This document shows positions 38,327-50,374 of a stretch of 64,000 nucleotides of DNA, piece by piece. Source of the stretch: Citrus sinensis (Eukaryota; Streptophyta; Magnoliopsida; Sapindales; Rutaceae); assembly GCF_022201045.2 (NCBI RefSeq), contig NC_068559.1, forward strand, positions 26,915,501-26,979,500, in the 5' to 3' direction. Below the pieces are notes generated by a model that was not told where the DNA came from, did not search any database, and was given only the letters and a program-made list of their open reading frames with translations. The translations under genes and the position numbers were made by a program. Within the stretch, counting starts at the first letter, position 1. Each line of letters starts with the position of its first letter.

Positions 38327-38840
38327 TAGTGGTCTGTTTGGTATTTTGTGTCGTATTATAGTGTATTGGATTATTTGATGTAGTATATTGTATTATGTTG
38401 TATTATATTAATATTATATTATAATAATTACAATGTTTGATGTCACACTATACTTTAATAATTTTATATCATTATTATTTAAATTTATTATTATTTTATT
38501 AGTAATTGTATAAATATTAATTATTAAAAACATATTTTTATATTAATTATTCATATATAATGTAATATTATATATAATATAGTATTATTAAATAAAATAA
38601 TATTATAATATATTTTATTTTATATTTTATTCATTATAATAAAAATTAAAAAAAATATTCAAAAAACAATTGCCTCAATTGAGACGCAAAATGCAAACAC
38701 ATTAAGCCTAAATGGCGCATTGTGGTGCATTATAGTGCACCACAAAGAGCTCCTAAATTTTATCAAATACACTCTTGATAACTAATTAATGTGGTTAGTA
38801 TTTTAATATCATTTAATGTTATGTTCCAAACACACCCTAG
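38327..38840. mobile_element. MITE with TGTTTGG ends and TAG target duplication
   Basis: The element is 38330-38837 (508 bp). It begins TGGTCTGTTTGG and ends CCAAACACACCC (GGGTGTGTTTGG on the other strand), with TAG on both sides (38327-38329, 38838-38840). The interior is AT-rich. Ends and 3-bp duplication suggest a PIF/Harbinger-like MITE, although the classical target is TTA or TAA. It probably shares a family with 4894-5412 and perhaps 48529-49398. Confidence 0.65.
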
Positions 38841-40089
38841 ATATACATACTAGTAATAATATCACCTTTTTTAACCATTAACAATAATTTAAAATATTTT
38901 CTATCGACCGAAACTCCATTTAATTCCATAAATAACCCTACCTTACCCTATCTTCTTTCATAAATCTATGTGTTTGCAACTTGGAACTTCGAACTAAAAC
39001 ACTCAAAATCTCAAATCCCTCTTAAAATGCAGTTTAATGCCATGTTTACGTGTAATATGGAAAATTGATAACTACAATAAATTAATGAAGTTATAGAGAT
39101 TTAAGCAATAAAAAACTTTCAAAATCATAACTTCCAAATAAATAGATAATTCTGTTAAGAATTCAAATGATTTTTATGTTTAATACAATTCCATATATCC
39201 TTACATATATTATAAAAATCCAAAATCATCCTTATAAATTAGGAAATAGAATCATTAATTTTAAAGAAATTATTATTATTATTACCAACTATATTGAGTT
39301 AACAAAATATAAAAAATAAAATTAATAATATAAAAATATTTATTTTACTTATCAATTATTATATACACAGAATAAAAAAATATTTTATATTTATGTTTAT
39401 AAATATGTAAATAAATTTTATTTAGTATTATATTTAATTCGGTCATTTATATTCTTACTGTAGGTTAATAATAAGTTTATCAAATATATACAACTGCTTT
39501 TAAAACTCGCAACACTTTGAAAAATAAATTTGACATAAGATTTAATTGATAATCTTCATAGTTTATTATTTCTTCAGCACAATTAATAATAATTATTTTA
39601 AAAGTTACATCATTACTAAAATAAACCTTAATAAAATAATTTAACAAGGCAAATTAATATTGGCCATCTGAAGTGAAGCATAATCAACAAGAACTTTCAA
39701 TTCCAAATAATCAATTCAAAAAGGAAAAAAAAACTCCAAATACTTACAAGATTCTTGCAACCTCCTTTCACTTGAGGCATAAAAACCTGCCAATATGACT
39801 GGCTGACTAACTCAGCATGTTAAGTTGGTAGGCTGGTCTCATATATATATATATATATTATAAATATAGTGTAACCAGTAGTCAAAATTAAATTTTAATA
39901 ATGGATAAAATTGTAACTAAGAAAAAAAAAAGTAATAAAATCTGCAACTCTATTAAACTATATGGTTTAACAGTTTGTCTGTATGAAAGAAAATGAGAGC
40001 GTTCGTATAAAATAAAAACTGTATATATATATAAGAAAGTAAACCTTTCATATTAACATAACTTACTAAACAAATATAAAAAGTAAGCA
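38841..40089. other. AT-rich spacer
   Basis: Very AT-rich with no coding signal. TA run at about 39841-39858. Possibly further decayed MITEs, with no ends I can define. Confidence 0.5.
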
Positions 40090-42100
40090 GGAACATTACC
40101 CATCTATATAACAGGTTTTATATTGTCAGAGCTGACTTTGTGCAAGGAGTGAGCAAAGCCATTACAACATCTTGCAATATGCTAGTACTTTCACCAAGCT
40201 TTGCAGTTTATTTTGAATTTCAGAAATTATCCAAAAAAATCTCAGTTCAACTACCATTCTTGTTTAAAGCTGTGTTCATCATCTCTTGGGCATCTATTTC
40301 AACTATCAGTGGAAAATAATTAGCATGCTCTGCAGTTTCTCTCCCTAGTCTAGTAGTTTCAGTTTCTGCATGGTTCACATCTCCATGGTACTTGGATTGT
40401 TGCTTAGCAACAGCTACAAAATTGCCCCTTGAATCTCTGATGATTACTCGAAGGCCTGTAATCTGTTTGTCAACGTAACTACAGCATCTACATTAATTTT
40501 AAACCATCCATCAGGTGGATGGTCCACATTTGCTATGTTGGGGCCTTTTACATCAAACTGGATTGCAGTGGTGCTTGAATTCTTCTATAAGAGTCAGGAA
40601 TTGCCCTGCTTTGGCCACTGATAGGTAGAAATCTTCTCTTCTTCTTTCAAAAATGAAAAGATTCCTCGAGTGCCAAGTTGCCCAACATTCGGCTGTTATC
40701 CATCTTCAACTCATTCTTGCTTTTACTTTCTTTCAATTCATACAAAATTCCCAACATATCTTTGTGACTAAAGCCTCTTGCAGTCTTTTGAAGAGGTGTC
40801 AGATCCCAAGTTTTCTATGAGGCTTTACTATAAAAAAGTGCACGATATGTGGTTTTATTTCCTCTTCCACATCTTTGGTATAAAGGATAATGCACAATCT
40901 TTCTCTTCCAAAAGTTGTCAGCCATAGGAAGTAGGTTCTTTATAACCCTCCACATGAATATTTTCACATTTTCTAGAATTTTTAAAGTCCAAATGGCACT
41001 CCATGGTGCTTGATTGCTTTTTGAACTGCTTGGACAACTTGGAAATTTGATCTTCAGCTCCACCTGTTAAACATTTTTAACAGAGTAGTTGCCTGACTTA
41101 TTATAGTGCCGTAATGGTTGGTCCAAGCTTGATATTCTGAGAAGAGGAATCTTCAAAATCTTTTCTGCATCTTCTGGTAAAAAATGCTGCGGAATCATAC
41201 GCTCTTTCTATCTGTTATCTTGATTAATTAGTTTAGACACAATAGAACCCATAGACAGTGTTGGTGGTAACTGGTACGATGACCTTGAAAGTTTCAGGTC
41301 TAGGAACCCAGCAGCTGTTGTAAATTTACACTTTTTCTCCACTGCCTATTCTCCACCGCAGCCCTTTTTGAAACACCATTCCTCCTCACAAAATAATTTT
41401 CCATATAAGGGAGGGTTTTGTTCCCAAATTGGCATTTAAGAAACATCAGTGCTTGAATATCTTGCTTTTAAGATTTTAGCTATCAAAAAGTCTGGATGCT
41501 AAATAATTCTCTATCCTTGCTTCACAACTAGAGCTTGATTGAAGCTAGATAAATCTCTAAACCCCATGCCAACTCTGCTTTTAGCCTTGAACAATCTCTC
41601 ACATCTTGCCCAACGGATTGTTACATGATCTTTTTTAGCTGGCCGCAAATAATTTGCAAAGGCTTTTTGAATGTCATCACACAGACCCAAAGGGATTACG
41701 AAAACACTCATAGCATATTCGGGAGCTCCTTCTGCCATTGCTTTGGTGAGAGTTTCTTTACCCCCGTTTGAGAAGAGTTTACCTTTCCAGCTTGATATGT
41801 TGCTTAGGATCCTGAGTTTGACGTCATTGAAGAAATTAACTCTTTTCCTCCGCGCCATGGATAGTAATGCTAAGTATATTCCCATGCTTGGATTAAGTTG
41901 AAAGACACTTGGATTGCAGTAGCTTGGGAACTCTCAACCCTTTCCATTGAAGAGAATATAGAAGACTTTTCGTAATTGAAAATCCGACCAGGTGCAGTTG
42001 CGTAACAGTCAATATAATGCCTTCGGATGAGTGCAATCTTCTGTTGTTAACTTTCTCAAGGATATTTGAAACTTGAAAGCGTGTTAGTAGAACCACTCAT
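40090..42100 (-). pseudogene. Decayed L1-like LINE fragment
   Basis: Read on the minus strand it carries, in order, the C-terminal part of a reverse transcriptase region (41885-41511: SSWKGKLFSNGGKETLTKAM, then YAMSVFVIPLGLCDD and GMGFRDLSSFNQALVVKQG), the pre-zinc block (41063-40815: WTLKILENVKIFMWRVIKNLLP) and an RNase H-like tail whose end near 40190-40140 reads ARCCNGFAHSL, matching the first LINE. Frames change several times and stops intervene. Neither a poly-A tail nor target duplication was found. Upstream RT sequence beyond 42100 is absent, so it is 5' truncated. Confidence 0.8.
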
Positions 42101-42543
42101 ATTCCTTGCTTTTCTTATTGAATCTGAAGCGGGCTTCAGTTTAATTTGTATTTGCGACGCAAGGGACCTACATTATGTGACATCTTTGTCACTTTGTCTA
42201 ACTTTTGGTTTTTGTCTCTTTGAAAAAATTGTTCGCCTTTCTTAACAAGCAAAAACAATAATAATAATAATATAAAAATTAAGCCATACCGAATATCTTT
42301 GGCCTACAAACTGGAAGCATCATCAACAACAACGATTAAAATGCTAATAAACGATACTGCTAAGAAAATGAATCCTAGTTTCTCTAAGACGATAATTTAT
42401 TGTAGTAATGGATGATTATCTCTACGTCAAATTCTACTATAATGAAGTTCCACCGTTATTTCTCCGATTCTTTACATTTGCCATTAGCCACAAATATCAT
42501 ATCCCCACAACGCAAGTGGTTCCTAGAATATGAATTTGATGTG

Positions 42544-43378
42544 CTCTAAGGATGACAATGATACCCACAAATCCGCAGACCCTCTCAAATTCACCTGATG
42601 TGGGGAATTTTGCATGTTGCGGATGAGTTTGATATCACAAATTAAAATCTGCATTAGATTGCGGGTTTATTTGTTATATACCAAATATCCAGCAAAAACC
42701 TACCAACCTATATTTTTTTCATATATTATGAATTATTAAATACTTATTATAATTTTATTCTTTGTATTAGTGTTTAGAAAGTATTAGTGCTAGAAAATAT
42801 TAATATTAAATCATTATTGTAGGAATTGAGTCGGATGAGTACTGACGATGATAAATGAAATGAAGATTTTTAACGCTTGGAGCTTGTATTGAATGAGAAT
42901 ATGAGGTGATAATTGTTGTTACTATAATGATGATATTGTTCTATAATTATGTTGTTACTTTTAGATACTTATTGTGATTTTTTTTTTATTTTTTATTGGT
43001 GTTAGACTTGTAGTTTTTTTTTTAGATTGATGTTGAAATTTTAAGTTCTAATTTACATTGATTAAATTTAAAATTAAATATTTTATGTGAAATTCTTTGT
43101 TATTGTTATAAATTTATATGCTACATTATATAATTTAAATTTTTTAATTTTACTAAAAGTATTTTTTAACATTTATAATTTTAAACATGTGAACTAATAA
43201 AAAATTCGTGGGAAACTATTATAAATTTAATAATTATCAAAACCCGCAATAAGTTAATTTTTTTAAAAAAAATAAAACACGCAGCAGATCGCGGATAAAT
43301 TTGGTAATTTATATTTTATTCGAATGCGGGTTTTGTAATGCAAAACTCACAGCCAGAGCCCTTTTGTCATCCCTACAG
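42544..43378. mobile_element. hAT-like MITE just upstream of WAT1-related copy 1
   Basis: The ends CTCTAAGGATGACAATG and (from the right, inverted) CTGTAGGGATGACAAAAGGG form an inverted repeat of the GGATGACAA type well known from plant hAT elements. Subterminal CCGCA/GCGGG blocks are inverted near both ends, and the core is AT-rich. Size about 835 bp with no coding capacity. A convincing 8-bp duplication was not found. The element ends 175 bp before the transporter start codon. Confidence 0.6.
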
Positions 43379-43553
43379 TGTGGTCCAACATTGATCATGT
43401 TTGTTTGTGACTAGTTACAAAGACTGAGAATTGATCAAATAAAGCCCTGCTTTTTATCACTGGTTTTAAGTCCAGCTGTTTATCGTCCTCATCAGTTTCT
43501 TATGTTCTGGGAAGCAAATTTTGCAGCTGTGCATCAAAACGTAAAGAAAGAGA

Positions 43554-45590
43554 ATGTGGAGTGTTGGTGTGACAGCAGTGATGGTGGCAGTGGAGTGCTT
43601 GGAAGTGGGCTCGAGTACTCTAAATAAAGCTGCAATGAATAAAGGCACGAGTGATTTTGTCCTTATTGTTTACTCTAATGCCTTTGCAGCCATCTTTATT
43701 CTTCTGCCATCCACTTTCATCTATTACAGGTAAAGTAGTGAGTATTGTGACTCACTTACAAACTCATTAATTCAACAAAGTAACATATTAGCAATACTTC
43801 TGTTTCAAATTTTTGTTTTTTTTGTAACTACGCAGGAATAGAACTCGCCCGCCACTCACCGTGTCTATTATCTGTAAAATCTTTGGTCTTGGACTGATCA
43901 GGTGCTATTTTAAGCTCAAAAAAGAAAATTTTCAAGATTTTTTATTTTTTTAATTTTTTTTAATATGAGGTTGTTTATACTGAGAAAGTTTGGTCGTTTA
44001 TAGCTGTTGTGTGCAGACTTGTCTCTATGTAGGGATAGGATATAGCTCTCCCACTTTGTCCTCAGCAATTGTTGATCTTACCCCAGCTTTTACATTCATT
44101 CTTGCCTTAATTTCCAGGTAATTCGCTTATCTGTTTTCTAACTTTAGGGCTAAGCTGATATCAACCGTTACAATATGTTTATTTATGAAAAGAAATTTTC
44201 GACAAAGGTTCTCTGTCTCAGCTAATAATGCCTCAAGTAAACTTTAGGTTCAAATCTTTTGCTGATTGAATAAATATATATTGTTGAACAGTAAAGACAT
44301 TAAAATGAATTCAGATTTATGAGTAAAGACTGGTTCGATGAAATTTATGAGTACTTATTATTTTCTGTGAGTATTGATATGAACTTATTATGGTGCCCTA
44401 AGAATGGAAAAGCTAGACTTGAGAGTTCAAAGCAGTCTGGCTAAGTCTATTGGCACCATGGTGTCAATTGCAGGGGCATTGACTGTGACTTTGTACAAGG
44501 GGCCAGCACTTGTAAGTATGTCATCTTCAAGTAATTTACATAATGAACTTCGATCGCCACAGAAAAATTGGATCATTGGAGGTCTTGTCCTTGCAGCTAG
44601 TAGCTTTTTCCTGTCTCTGTTGTACATAGTGCAGGTAACATTTGACAAAACGCCCAAAATACCCACTTATTCTTTGATTGATTTCTGGGATTTTTACCTG
44701 CCATATATCTCATCTGGTAAAGAACTCTTCTTGCATGGCTAGACCTCAATTATTAGGGAATACCCTGAAGAGCTGATGGCAACATTCATTTGTTGCGTCT
44801 TCGTGACCATTCAATCTACGGTAGTTGCTCTAATTGCAGAGAGAAATCCAAACTCGTGGAGATTAAAGCCAGATATGGAGCTGATAGCTATTGGGTGCTC
44901 GGTAAGCATACAGGAGAGGTTATGCATATTTCTAGAAGTTTTACTGCTGTCACTTATGACCAATTGTGGTAACATCTTGCAATAATTTGATGTGCTGCTT
45001 ATTTTCTAGGCATTTTTTGCAGTAGCACTTCGTAGCCTTGCTCATACATGGGCATGTCACAAGAAGGGACCTGTTTATGTTTCCATGTATAAGCCACTTG
45101 GAATAGTCTTTGCGATCATAATGGGGGTTACTCTTCTTGGGGATACTCTTTATCTTGGAAGGTATAATTTTATAAAGTTTCTCATATGATTTGGTTATTC
45201 TCAGCTTTTGACACTGCCATCCTCCATAGTCATTCATGAAATCAATACTACTGCACACTAGAAAATTATAGGTGGTTAAGTTGCTTTGTAGCAATGGTGT
45301 TACAGTTGAATCATCCATGTGTGTGTTGTGCGTGTGTAGTTCCACGAATTTTAGTCGAGTTCTAATATAATTTGCTCTTTTAAAGGATGGAGTAACTGTA
45401 ATATGGCTCAGTTTTTATTTTGCTTTGCAGCGTAGTTGGAGCCACTATAGTTGCTTTCGGATTTTATTCAGTGATTTGGGGTCAATCTGAAGAAGAGAAG
45501 ATGATTGATGACAAAGATATTGACAGCCTTAAGTCTTCCTCTCCTAAAGCCCCTCTTCTGCAAACAAAAAGCATATTTTGCAGAAATTAA
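43554..45590 (+). CDS. WAT1-related (UmamiT/EamA) transporter, copy 1
   Basis: Seven exons: 43554-43729, 43836-43901, 44004-44117, 44403-44634, 44743-44901, 45010-45161, 45431-45590; 352 residues, all GT/AG. A plant drug/metabolite superfamily protein with two EamA domains and about ten expected membrane segments. Family members move auxin or amino acids across plasma membrane or tonoplast; the substrate here is unknown. EamA 1 carries [13 protein letters not shown] and [10 protein letters not shown], followed by the MEKLDLR linker; EamA 2 carries [28 protein letters not shown] and [16 protein letters not shown], then a hydrophilic tail ending near KAPLLQTK. The start aligns with the other copies. 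Most similar to copy 2. It belongs to the group of Arabidopsis At3g28050/At5g40240, judged from memory. Confidence 0.92.
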
Positions 45591-46394
45591 TAGTAGATAC
45601 AAAGCTATGCCTAGGGAAATGCCTTCCTGTGCAGAATAGCTCTGTCACTGTAGATCAGTCAGAGAGTAAATCTGATAGCTGGCAATATGAATATATGATA
45701 ATAAACTTCGCACTTATTCATTATCTCTTTCTGTAACAGAAGTACAGAACATGTGTTTGCAATTTTTTAGTATCATGGAACTGAAATCAGTTTTAAAAGT
45801 TACTAGTTCATATCTTTTGTACCCTTTCAAGACAAATCTAATTGATATAACGCAGAAACCGCACCATACTTGCAGAGCGGCAATTATTCTTTCAGGGAAA
45901 AAAAGAAAAAGAAAAAGAGGAATGTAAATATCACTTTGTTCTATGCTCCCCCTTTGCCAGAATGAGCTCCCTGATTCTTTGGATATATAAAAATCTTTTG
46001 GTCACTGATTTTAAGACAACATGAGTTCTTATGATTGTCATTCTTTATATTTAAAATACTAACGTGTGCATTCTGTTTATTGCTTAGGTAAAAACAAGGA
46101 GAAATAGTTCATCGTATGTATTCTGATAATTGATTAGGTAAAAGCAATTAGAAATAGTGCATCAAGCAAATAAAGTACATCATACTTGACAAGGTATCCA
46201 AAATAAATAAGTAAATGTAGGATTTCTCCCGTCTCAACTCCTGATGTGAAATATTGAAATAACTGACTGCCTCTTTTAAAAAGAAATACAATTCACATCA
46301 TCAGAGTCATAATAGTCGTTTCTAAAACCTTACAGGGGAAGCAAACCCTCCCCAAATTACAAATTGCTCTGCCAGTTGCGGGAGAGCATCACAG
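45591..46394. other. Spacer between WAT1-related copies 1 and 2
   Basis: About 800 bp holding the 3' UTR of copy 1 and the promoter of copy 2. No element with clear ends. The closeness supports simple tandem duplication. Confidence 0.55.
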
Positions 46395-48550
46395 ATGGGG
46401 GCAAGTGTAACAGCAGCCATGGTGACATTAGAGGTCTTGGATGTAGGCTTAAACACTGTAACAAAGGCAGCCATGAGTAGAGGTGCGAGTCATTTCATTC
46501 TTGTAGTGTACTCCAACATGCTTGCCATCTTTCTCCTCGTTCCTTCTTCCTTTATCTTCTACAGGTAAAGTATCAGACACTCTGCTTTAGCTGATCTCCA
46601 GAACCATATACATTACTTTTGTTCAATTACTTTTCCTCCCCTTTATTAGAAAAAGAACTCGACCCCAGCTCACATGGTCCATCGTCTGCAGAATCTTTCT
46701 CCTTGGCCTACTCAGGTACTAATTTATTAGTTAACAGAAGGAGTTTTCCGATCATATAAATCCAGTTCGTATCGCAGGTCTCATGAATGAAAATGTGTGC
46801 AATTTGTGTAATAAGTTCTGAATATGCTTGTAGTTGCTGCGGGCAGATGTTTCATTATTTTGGGATAGAGAATGGCTCTCCAGCTCTGGCTTCAGCTATG
46901 ATTGATCTAACTCCTGGCTTTACTTTCATACTTGCCATAATCTTCAGGTGACCCATTCTTCCTCAGTTAAAAGTTTTAAGCTTCATTCTTTTCTCACGGA
47001 GGGCTAAATTTCATTTCATTGTTTACAATTATTATTATTGAATGACGCGTTTGGTATTACGTGAAAGCAATCTCACCACCAAAATCAAAGTGCTTACGTT
47101 CATTTTGCAATTTGGATTGGTGGCCTTTCCTTTTCACTCGCCAAAGATGATTATCATTTCTGATGCTTTATTTTCTCTATGCAATCAATATCATCAAACA
47201 TATCGAAATAAATATTATTAAATCCTTACAAATACTTTGACACCTTTCTAAATTCCAATGCAATGGAGAGTGCAATTGGAAAGTACCTCGGAAAGTGAAT
47301 CTGTATGAGCCATGCTAAAAGGCACGTACACAGATACACTAGCTATTTTTGTCAATAATGCAATGATGTGAGATAATTAGGCGCCGGAGAGTTTTTATCT
47401 CTATGCGAATTTCCATGTGGTGGGGACAGAGCTCCTTGTATTGCAATTTCTTGCTATTGTCCAATATGTGTCAAGAAAACGCTTACTTTGTCGACAATCA
47501 ATTCCCTATTAGTGTACTAACATGAAACTGTCGTTTTAGGATGGAAAAGCTAGAGCTAAGAGTGCAAAGCAGTCAGGCGAAGTCTTTTGGCACGGTGTTA
47601 TTAATTGGAGGAGCTTTAATTGTGACTTTATACAAAGGCCTGCCAATTACAAGTGCTCCCTCGAAAAATAAGTTAATTAATGAACTTGTTCAATTGCCCC
47701 TATCAAACTGGACCATTGGAGGCATTTTTCTGGCAGCTCACAGTGTCATTCTAGCTATATACTATATTGTCCAGGTACACGTTAAACACAGTGCCGACGG
47801 CAACGCTCATTGACGTCAACAGAGATTTTGCCCGCAAATTTTAAATCATTAGCATTTTCTTTTTCTTTCTGGATATCCAGGCATGGATTGTCAGGGACTA
47901 CCCAGCAGAGCTGATGATAACGCTCATTTGTTCCATCTTTGTAACCATATTGTCTTCCGCAGTCTCCCTGGTAGCCGAGAAAAACCCAAACGCATGGAGA
48001 TTAAGGCCTGACATCGAGTTGATGGCAATTGGATATTCGGTAAGTAATTAAGGGGATGACCGCAAGCTTCATTTATGGTCTCTTGTTATTTAATCTCAGA
48101 CTAACTGGATGTGCTATTTAATCTCTAGGCAATCTTCGCGGTATCTGTTAGAAGTGTCCTTCATACATGGGCATTGAGGAAGAAGGGGCCTGTCTATGTT
48201 TCCATGTTTAAGCCACTTGGAATGGTTGTTGCACTTGTCTTTGGGATTGCGTTCCTGGGGGATACTCTGTATCTTGGAAGGTGTGTGTGCATGATTCTCC
48301 GTGGCTTGCAATTCTTAAGAATTAATAAAGTAGAAATTATGATGAATTTCGTTTGTGCTTGTGCAGTTTTGTTGGGGCAGCGACTATAGCTCTTGGTTTT
48401 TATGCTGTGATATGGGGACAAGCCAAAGAAGAGAAAATGGATGAAGATCACACAGAAATTTCTGGCTTCAAGCCATCCTCTCCATGTGTCCCTCTTCTGA
48501 TAAATAAAAGCAACACAGAAGACAGTAGGGCCACGTTTGCTTCGGGGTAG
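46395..48550 (+). CDS. WAT1-related (UmamiT/EamA) transporter, copy 2, with MITE-derived tail
   Basis: Seven exons: 46395-46564, 46650-46715, 46834-46947, 47540-47774, 47881-48039, 48129-48280, 48367-48550; 359 residues. Architecture as copy 1. EamA 1 departs from the family: the usual YSSPTLS is GIENGSPALAS, though TPGFTFILAIIFRMEKLELR is intact. EamA 2 has [28 protein letters not shown] and GAATIALGFYAVIWGQAKEEK. The last six residues (ATFASG) and the stop fall inside a putative MITE that starts at 48529; without it, the frame would read Arg-Ser-Ile-stop at 49411. The tail is outside the membrane core, so function should be kept. Confidence 0.9.
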
Positions 48551-49401
48551 AGAAGTGAGGACAGGAAAGAATTTATTTCTTTTCTACTTTCCACTGTTTT
48601 GTTGGACCAAGTTTAATGGAATTGAATTTCAATTTCCATCAAATTGAAAAATTTGTATTCTTTATCAATGGCTAAGGATTTCAAATTTCTTATCTATTGA
48701 AACACAAAAATTCCAATATTATCCTCTAACTAAAATTAATTTTAAATAAATTAAAGTGTAAATAATTTATATTTATTTTCTTAAATTAATAGGATAAACT
48801 TATTGTTAAAAAGAAAAAAGTAATAAAATGTGTCGCCAGATAGTCACTGGAGACTCGCCGGAGGTGCACTTTACCATCAAAACCGATACCAATTGAATTC
48901 TTATGAGCCGATCTATAACTCTATGGAGTTAGAAATGCTAATATATGTTGTTATTTACCTCAAGTCTTGTTTAATTGCTTGGAAAAATCTTAACTCTCAT
49001 ATTTTCGATTATATAGTGTATTTTCTGCAAAATTAATATTTTCAATGAGTAAATCATCCATTTCTGATCATTATTATGTATTTAACGCAATGAAAAATGG
49101 CGGTCAACGGTGACATGATGCTGTGATTTAAAAAAATAAAATTTTCTATGTAACTAGGTAATTTCTAGATTAAATTAATTCATAATTTAATTATTTTTTT
49201 ATTTATTAACAATATTAACATTAAAGATAGTGGGTATATTTGTCCAAACAAAAAATATGTAATCCCTTTTCCTTTCAAATTTAATATGAAACCAAATAAT
49301 ATCAATTAATTTTTGTACTCTTCTCCTCTCATCACCTCTCCACTCCTCTCTTTTTTTCTCCTCTCCTCTCCTTCCCTCTCTTAAAACCAAACACTACCTA
49401 G
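48526..49401. mobile_element. MITE overlapping the last codons of WAT1-related copy 2
   Basis: The element is about 48529-49398 (870 bp). Ends are GGCCACGTTTGCTT and, inverted from the right, GGTAGTGTTTGGTT (10 of 14 identical), with TAG on both sides (48526-48528, 49399-49401). Ends and target match the style of 38330-38837. The right part is rich in CTCTCC (about 49317-49380). No coding capacity. The call rests on short ends and a 3-bp duplication, so it is moderate. Confidence 0.5.
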
Positions 49402-50374
49402 GAGTATATAAATAGATTCACATTATCGGTGAAGAGTAGTATTCATATTACCATTGATTTAGGTAAGAGAAAATTATGCATATCGCCGGACAATATGCGG
49501 TACTATACTACAGTGAAACGGTTCCATCCCAATAATAATGGTGGAGAATTTTCATTTTGCTAGCAAAAAAAATCAACCGAATTCTCGATGTCATATCAGG
49601 AAAAAAAAAAAAAAAAAGGGCCCCGCTTGGTTGAAAGTGGTGAAAGAAAGCTACTTTTGCGGACACCATACTTGCAGTTATTTTAGTTCAGCTGGGACCG
49701 AAATCTAGCGTAAGTGAAACGTTAAATTTGTGGTTTGTGCCTTGTGAGAGGGAAAGGAGCTAATAAATCAAGAAAAATGATTTTGAGTTGTTTTTTTTCC
49801 TTTAGATATATGTGCGCACACACACATATGGTTTAAAATTTCAAAAAGTAAATAATCATTATTAAATAAGGAATTCAAATGACAAAAAAGAAAAGTATGA
49901 GACGATTATGATAATGAAATTGATACTTTGAAATTTTTGTAGAACTTACATATTGATTAAATTTATATGATTTATCTAAAAAAAAAAGAAAATCAAGATA
50001 ATTTCAATTTGAAAACTTGTGGGCCGTCTTTTATCAGTCAATGGACTAAACTGTCATATACACATATATTCAGCAACAGTAAATCTCAATTTATACAACT
50101 TTTATGTAAGGAATTTAAAAAAAAAAAATCAAAAAATGCTTTGCTAATTACGTAACGCGTGCATTTACAAATTTCAAGAGTTATAGATTAACAAGCAAGA
50201 GTGGGCTAATGATTGTGATGTTACAATCATGCCCCCACAAAAGCAAGATTGCGAGTACTGAAGTGACAATTATTGACCACTTGCGGAATACTTGAAAGGT
50301 AATGAAGCTAAGGTTGCAAATGATGCTAGACAAGCACCTATTCATATGTGTGTTGCTGAGAGAGAGGGAAAGAT
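49402..50374. other. Spacer between WAT1-related copies 2 and 3
   Basis: AT-rich, with a poly-A run at about 49600-49617 followed by GGGCCCC. No gene. The last few hundred bases presumably hold the copy 3 promoter; no TATA box stands out. Confidence 0.5.
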
